Assembly (NCBI GenBank): GCA_021812785.1
Contig: JAKAMR010000015.1
Location: forward strand, 1-34,387
Length of the DNA: 34,387 bases
Reading direction: 5' to 3'
Source: Nitrospirota bacterium
GTDB lineage: Bacteria; Nitrospirota; Thermodesulfovibrionia; Thermodesulfovibrionales; JdFR-88
The notes beneath the pieces were generated by a model that saw only the letters and a list, made by a program, of their open reading frames with translations, was not told the DNA's origin and did not search any database. How positions within the stretch are numbered: position 1 is the stretch's first letter; every line of letters starts with the position of its first letter. Below, piece by piece: positions 30,153-34,387 of the stretch. A program made the position numbers and the translations under genes.

Positions 30153-31297
30153 AGGTACTGGTCCTTGGAGCGGACGGTTATCTCGGGTGGGCGACGTGCA
30201 TGCATTTTTCTTGCAAGGGGCATGAGGTCACGGCCGTGGACAACTATTTCCGGCGCAACGCCTCGGAGAGATTGGGCTGCCCGCCCCTTATTCCCACGCC
30301 CGGGCTGCCACAGAGGGCGAAGACATGGAAGGGCATGGGTGGAGGGGCCATCCGGGTCCTTACAGGCGACATTACCGATTACGATTTTCTGCTGGCCGTG
30401 TTCGGATTGTGCCAGCCTGAGGTGGTGATACATTACGCGGAGCAGCCTTCCGCCGTTTATTCCATGATGGACAGGGACACTGCGGCCTTTACCGTGCAGA
30501 ACAACCTTGTGGGAACCCTCAACCTGGCCTATGCGGTCAAGGAAACGGGGTCCGCCTGTCATATCATCAAGCTGGGGACGATGGGGGAGTACGGGACACC
30601 TGATATAGACATAGAAGAGGGATGGCTGGAGATAGAGCACAAGGGCAGAAAGGACAGGTTCCTTTTCCCAAGGCAGGCAGGCTCCATCTATCATACCTCA
30701 AAGATACAGGACACAGATCTGCTCTGGTTTTTTGCGAGGACATGGGGGCTGTCCGTCACGGACCTGATGCAGGGCCCGGTTTACGGCATATCGACGGAAG
30801 AGGACAACATGTACCCGGACCTTATGCCCAATTTCAGTTACGACGAGGTCTTCGGCACGGTGCTGAACCGTTTTGTCGTCCAGGCCGTTGCGGGACACCC
30901 CTTGACGGTCTATGGAAGGGGAGGCCAGGCCCGGGGCTATATCAATATCAAGGATACCCTGCAGTGTGTCTACCTGTCTTCGATGCTTCCGCCCGGTCCC
31001 GGAGAGCTACGGGTGTTCAACCAGATGACCGAAACCTTTACCGTGAACGATCTGGCAACGAAGGTCAGGAAGGCCGGGGAAAAACTCGGCTACGAGGTGA
31101 AGATCGGGCACATGGAAAACCCCAGGGTCGAGCAGGAGGAGCACTATTACAACCCTAAATATACCGGCCTCATGGAACTTGGACTGAAACCCCATTACCT
31201 GACAGACGATGTCCTGGAAGGCATGTTCCGGCTTGTGGCGGGTTACAAGTCAAGGATCAACAGGGCATCAATATTCCGGGGCGTCAAATGGAGATAA
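30149..31297 (+). CDS. UDP-sulfoquinovose synthase-like NAD-dependent epimerase (SQD1/SqdB/Agl3 family)
   Basis: A 382-aa short-chain dehydrogenase closely resembling UDP-sulfoquinovose synthase, which makes UDP-6-sulfoquinovose from UDP-glucose and sulfite. VLVLGADGYLGWATCMHFSCKGHEV (3-27) has the family's GxDGYxGW form. Strongly diagnostic are HYAEQPSAVYSMMDRD (95-110), KLGTMGEYGTPDIDIEEG (141-158, with Thr144 and Glu147), and GSIYHTSKIQDT (178-189, with Tyr181, His182 and Lys185), then DLMQGPVYG. These align with the SQD1 active-site residues. RGYINIKDTLQCV also fits. No SqdX-type transferase is present, and the setting is an exopolysaccharide locus, so a sulfonated or related sugar for the polymer is the inferred product. 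A paralogue with another substrate remains possible. Confidence 0.85.
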   Translation: MKVLVLGADGYLGWATCMHFSCKGHEVTAVDNYFRRNASERLGCPPLIPTPGLPQRAKTWKGMGGGAIRVLTGDITDYDFLLAVFGLCQPEVVIHYAEQPSAVYSMMDRDTAAFTVQNNLVGTLNLAYAVKETGSACHIIKLGTMGEYGTPDIDIEEGWLEIEHKGRKDRFLFPRQAGSIYHTSKIQDTDLLWFFARTWGLSVTDLMQGPVYGISTEEDNMYPDLMPNFSYDEVFGTVLNRFVVQAVAGHPLTVYGRGGQARGYINIKDTLQCVYLSSMLPPGPGELRVFNQMTETFTVNDLATKVRKAGEKLGYEVKIGHMENPRVEQEEHYYNPKYTGLMELGLKPHYLTDDVLEGMFRLVAGYKSRINRASIFRGVKWR

Positions 31298-31304
31298 ATA
31301 GTAA

Positions 31305-32456
31305 ATGAAGTTATTTTCCCACCTGCTTCCGTATCTTCTGCTTGTAAGTTTCTCCGCGGGTCCGATGAAAGATTTCGGCCTGCCAAAGATGGAGGCCCTG
31401 AACAAGTCTCCTTACGATGGAGCGGCAGTCCCGTTGACCAGCCTGTACGATACGGGACGCTTCAGCATGAGCGATTTTGACGGCGCTGTAAGATCTTTCA
31501 GGGAGAGGTCAGTCAAGCAGATATGGCCCTGGATCTTTTTCAACAGGTTTCTGGGAAGCAAGGCAGGCGGCAAAACCCATTCGCCACGTTCAAACACGCC
31601 CGCATTCAGGCGGATAAAGGGTATGGACCTTTACAATGAAGAGGGGGCACTGGGGGATTTTTTCTCAAGGCTCGGCATATCTCTTTTGATCGCGCGTAAG
31701 CTGGGGACCCCGGGAATAGTCATAGACCCGGAGTTTTACAACGATTATGGAGTAAGCGGCCTTCCGGCACTGGCCAAGCGAATGGGCAAACCGGAGGATG
31801 AAGTGAAAAAGAGACTTGAAGCCATTGGCGCCCGGATGTGCGATATCACGGACAAGCAATATCCAGGGGCCACATTATGGTTTCTTGACACCGGGCTTGC
31901 GGAGCCGCTTGGCGGCGGGATAAGGAGTACGCTTTCTTTCTGGAAAGGCAGGCGCTACAGGGCGTTTACTTATATAGTACGCGGCCTGCTGGAACGGGCC
32001 GGAACTGCGCATTCGCGCATAACCGTTGTAAGCGGCGGGGAGATATCCCTTACCTATTGCCAGGAATCCCTTGAGGGCCTGAAGCAGAATATAAAGCAAA
32101 GGGGTATTGCTTACGAGGGACTGCTGAAGGAATATCCGAACCTGGCTCTGGGCGGTACGATCGCCCCATGGGTAAGCAGAGAGGCAAAGCGGGGCTGGAT
32201 GAAGAAGGATAACTGCGCGTCCTCGAAGATAAGTGACCTTGAGGGGTTCAGGCCGCTGATCAGAGAACTGCTTGTCTCCTACAACTACGTCTGGATATAC
32301 GGCGCATGGGCTGGCGGGTATGACCCTTTCAATGTGAAGTCCGGGGAATCCCTCGCCGGCGGAAGCCCTTTTGCAAAAATAAAAACAACTCGGACAAGCC
32401 TGTCGGCCAGGGCATTCGCACCGTGCGCTGCTCAAGGCGATAAGGGGGATAGTTAA
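31305..32456 (+). CDS. Unknown secreted protein, possibly a TIM-barrel glycoside-hydrolase-like enzyme
   Basis: 383 aa, not assigned to a named family. A hydrophobic N-terminus (about 3-18) suggests secretion. The body alternates strands and helices in a barrel-like way: VKQIWPWIFFNRFLG, LGTPGIVIDPEFYNDYG (acidic Asp141 and Glu143 at a strand end), GATLWFLDTGL, SRITVVSGGEISLTY, and YNYVWIYGAWAGGYDPF near the C-terminus. Aromatic residues and carboxylates at strand ends recall glycoside hydrolases, but no catalytic signature is certain. It sits between the SQD1-like gene (7 bp upstream) and Wzx, so it probably acts on the same polymer or on its periplasmic intermediates. GGAG lies 13 bases before the ATG. 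The last 35 residues are low-complexity and unlike the rest. Confidence 0.7.
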   Translation: MKLFSHLLPYLLLVSFSAGPMKDFGLPKMEALNKSPYDGAAVPLTSLYDTGRFSMSDFDGAVRSFRERSVKQIWPWIFFNRFLGSKAGGKTHSPRSNTPAFRRIKGMDLYNEEGALGDFFSRLGISLLIARKLGTPGIVIDPEFYNDYGVSGLPALAKRMGKPEDEVKKRLEAIGARMCDITDKQYPGATLWFLDTGLAEPLGGGIRSTLSFWKGRRYRAFTYIVRGLLERAGTAHSRITVVSGGEISLTYCQESLEGLKQNIKQRGIAYEGLLKEYPNLALGGTIAPWVSREAKRGWMKKDNCASSKISDLEGFRPLIRELLVSYNYVWIYGAWAGGYDPFNVKSGESLAGGSPFAKIKTTRTSLSARAFAPCAAQGDKGDS

Positions 32457-32462
32457 GCCAAT

Positions 32463-34010
32463 ATGGGTTTTGATATAACAGGCAAGCTCCTGGCCCGCAA
32501 TACGGTTTTAAATCTGCTTGGGCGGGTCGTTCCGAGCATTATCATCATTTTCAGCATCCCTCCCCTGGTGAGGATACTGGGCTCGGAGCGCTTCGGACTA
32601 CTTTCTCTCATATGGCTTACGATCGGGTACGCGCAGATGTTCGGGTTCGGTTTTTCCCCGGCTATCACCAGGTATTGCGCCCAGGCGCTGGGAAAAGGGG
32701 ACAGAGGGGCCGTAAAGGGTATAGTGCTCTCCGGGTTTTGCGTTCAGACGGCCATTGGGCTAATGGCCATGCTTGCGCTTATGATAGCCGCCCCGTATCT
32801 TTCCGGCCGGATATTGAAAATAGGCAATGGCCTTCTCGCTGAGGCGCGGCGCGGCTTTTACGTGGCGAGTCTGGGTTTTCCCGCCGTTCTGGCAGCCAAT
32901 TCGTTCAGGAGCCTCCTTGCGGCTTTCCAGCGGTTCGATCTGATAAACATGGTAAGGGTCCCCCTCAGCATCTGCAATGCCGTTGTGCCGCTTGCCGGGG
33001 CCGCCCTTGGCTGGCCTTTTCACTACATAATACTGGCCCTCGTCCTTGTGCTTTATCTTTATCTGGCGTTTTTTTTCCTGTTGTCGGTGCGCATCTGTCC
33101 TGAGATATTCAGGAGGGGCGGAGGGGCCAGGCTCTCCAATGTCCATTTGCTGGCCAGGTTCGGCGGATGGGTCTCCGTGTCCAGTTTTCTGGCCCCTGTC
33201 TTTGAAAACATGGACCGGTTTTTTGTGGGGGCTCTCGTCTCCCTACCGGCTGTAGCGTTCTACACGGTCCCGTACGAAATAATAAACAGACTTGTGATAA
33301 TCCCTTCGGCCCTTACCTCCACTCTTTTTCCCGCCATGAGCGGCCTGCACGGGGCGGGGCAAAGGGAAAGGATCAACGTTCTGGCCGCGCACGGGCTCAA
33401 GTTCCTGTTTTTTACGGCGGGGATCATAGCCATCTCCGTTTTCCTTTTTGGCGGGGATTTCCTCAGGATATGGATCGGGGCCGGGTATGCCGCAAGAAGC
33501 GCGGGAGTTCTCAAGATATTGGCGGCGGGCTTCCTGGCGAATGTGCTCGCCTACATCCCCTATAATCTCCTTCTGGCAACAGGCAGACCGGATATCACGG
33601 CCAAGTTCCACATGATCGAATTCCCGGTGTACGTCTTTTTGCTGGCCGTCCTTGTCCCGCTTTGGGGCATAAAGGGAACGGCCCTCTGTTGGACACTCCG
33701 GTCGCTTATGGACGCCATTCTGCTATTTGGCGCCGCCGCAAAGCTGCACAAGGCTGGGGAAACCGGTTTTTTCCACGCGGGAGGCGGATGGATGTGGTTT
33801 GTGCTTTATATGGCCTTTTTCGGGGCGGCAGCCTGGACGCTTTCAGTGGCCGTGCAGGGTTTGCTGCCAAGGGCGCTCTTTTTCATGACCGGCCTGGTCC
33901 TGCTGACTCTCTCATTCTGGAAAAAACTAGATGCGAGCGCGAAGGTGTCAATGATGGATATCCTTCGGGTCAAAGTCGCCGGGCGCGGCAAGGCGGAAAT
34001 ATTGCGATGA
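32463..34010 (+). CDS. Oligosaccharide flippase (Wzx-like, MOP superfamily)
   Basis: A 515-aa inner-membrane protein with about 12-14 hydrophobic segments and Lys/Arg-rich short loops. The N-terminal LLARNTVLNLLGRVVPSIIIIFSIPPLVRILGSERFGLLSLIWL is the usual opening of the polysaccharide flippase family. FGFGFSPAITRYCAQALGKGD and NMDRFFVGALVSLPAVAFYTVPYEIINRL are also typical. It should flip undecaprenyl-linked repeat units to the periplasm for polymerisation by the Wzy protein at 25596. Together with Wzy and Wzc this makes the locus Wzx/Wzy-dependent. The ATG lies 6 bp after the preceding stop; a GGGGG tract is about 16 bases upstream. The stop overlaps the next ATG (ATGA). Confidence 0.92.
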   Translation: MGFDITGKLLARNTVLNLLGRVVPSIIIIFSIPPLVRILGSERFGLLSLIWLTIGYAQMFGFGFSPAITRYCAQALGKGDRGAVKGIVLSGFCVQTAIGLMAMLALMIAAPYLSGRILKIGNGLLAEARRGFYVASLGFPAVLAANSFRSLLAAFQRFDLINMVRVPLSICNAVVPLAGAALGWPFHYIILALVLVLYLYLAFFFLLSVRICPEIFRRGGGARLSNVHLLARFGGWVSVSSFLAPVFENMDRFFVGALVSLPAVAFYTVPYEIINRLVIIPSALTSTLFPAMSGLHGAGQRERINVLAAHGLKFLFFTAGIIAISVFLFGGDFLRIWIGAGYAARSAGVLKILAAGFLANVLAYIPYNLLLATGRPDITAKFHMIEFPVYVFLLAVLVPLWGIKGTALCWTLRSLMDAILLFGAAAKLHKAGETGFFHAGGGWMWFVLYMAFFGAAAWTLSVAVQGLLPRALFFMTGLVLLTLSFWKKLDASAKVSMMDILRVKVAGRGKAEILR

Positions 34011-34387
34011 TTGAAAGAGCAATGGATCCGCTGGTTTCCATAATAACCCCCACTTTCAACCATGGGCCGTTTATAGGAAGGTGCATAAGGAGCGTTCTGG
34101 GCCAGACCTTCACCGGATGGGAGCAGATAATAATAGACGACGGTTCAACGGACAATACGGCCGCTCTGATCAAGGCCTTTAAAGACAGCAGGATAAAATA
34201 TGTTTACCAGGAGAACAGGGGCATATTCAGGCTTGCGGGAACTTATAACCGGGCGGTCGGGATGGCGAAGGGCAAGTTCATAGCGATCCTGGAAGGAGAC
34301 GATTTCTGGCCGGATAATAAATTAGAAGCACAATTGCCGCTTTTTGGTTCCGGATGTATTTTGTCCTGGGGATCTGTCCGGATCATC
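34007..34387 (+). CDS. Family 2 glycosyltransferase, N-terminal part (3' truncated by window end)
   Basis: 127 codons are open from ATG 34007 to the end of the window. VSIITPTFNHGPFIGRCIRSV is the GT2 nucleotide-binding start. QIIIDDGSTDNT carries the conserved Asp pair, and AILEGDDFWPDNKLEAQL has the DxD-like metal/UDP motif (EGDD). The enzyme would transfer a sugar from a nucleotide donor to the lipid-linked repeat unit at the cytoplasmic face of the membrane. Donor and linkage cannot be predicted. The ATGA overlap with the flippase gene indicates translational coupling, and the block evidently continues to the right of the window, where further glycosyltransferases are expected. Confidence 0.92.
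   Translation, partial: MIERAMDPLVSIITPTFNHGPFIGRCIRSVLGQTFTGWEQIIIDDGSTDNTAALIKAFKDSRIKYVYQENRGIFRLAGTYNRAVGMAKGKFIAILEGDDFWPDNKLEAQLPLFGSGCILSWGSVRII

Overview
The window reads as part of a Gram-negative bacterial chromosome of moderately high GC. Diderm markers are a Wza-type outer-membrane export lipoprotein, a periplasmic octaheme cytochrome c and a periplasmic cell-wall amidase. The gene mix (archease/RtcB, bacterial eRF1-like protein, HAO-like octaheme cytochrome, FecR/Wza/Wzc exopolysaccharide set) would fit an anaerobic or microaerophilic Nitrospirota- or Desulfobacterota-like lineage. That placement is inference; no rRNA or other phylogenetic marker gene is present to test it.

Left part (1-12.3 kb). 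The tail of a UbiB/ABC1 kinase gene ends at a strong bidirectional terminator. A reverse-strand PilZ-like gene follows, which appears frameshifted at an A8 run. Next is an archease-rtcB-macrodomain operon (RNA ligation with a putative ADP-ribose-type clean-up enzyme). A NifU-like scaffold overlaps an AMIN/Amidase_3 murein amidase, followed by a D-aminoacylase and a C26 gamma-glutamyl hydrolase, so three enzymes plausibly acting on wall peptides lie in a row. An AI-2E family permease overlaps an eRF1-like gene. Then comes an orphan oligopeptide-binding lipoprotein that has no ordinary start codon.

Middle (12.3-19.4 kb). Reverse-strand cyclopropane fatty acid synthase; a small basic protein and a DUF2301-like membrane protein; a reverse-strand octaheme cytochrome with a 44-residue Lys/Arg tail; pncC; a small Cys-containing ORF; and ligA.

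Right part (19.5 kb to the end) is a Wzx/Wzy-dependent exopolysaccharide locus. It opens with a NusG/RfaH-type antiterminator, then FecR-like, Wza, Wzc/BY-kinase, a TPR/jelly-roll protein, Wzy and a PHP tyrosine phosphatase. A second block (two sugar-nucleotide enzymes, a UDP-sulfoquinovose-synthase-like enzyme, an unknown secreted protein, Wzx and a truncated GT2) has its own near-consensus sigma-70 promoter and a leader carrying a match to the ops element recognised by RfaH. The likely logic is that the RfaH-like protein made at 19.5 kb loads at ops (27977-27988) and lets polymerase read through the sugar/assembly block. BY-kinase and PHP phosphatase would cycle tyrosine phosphorylation to control chain assembly. 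The SQD1-like enzyme suggests that the polymer may carry a sulfonated sugar.

Several genes have a -10 element only about 6-14 bases upstream of the start codon and no Shine-Dalgarno sequence, which suggests leaderless or near-leaderless mRNAs. No tRNA, rRNA, CRISPR array, transposase or integrase was seen, and no gap between genes exceeds about 280 bases.
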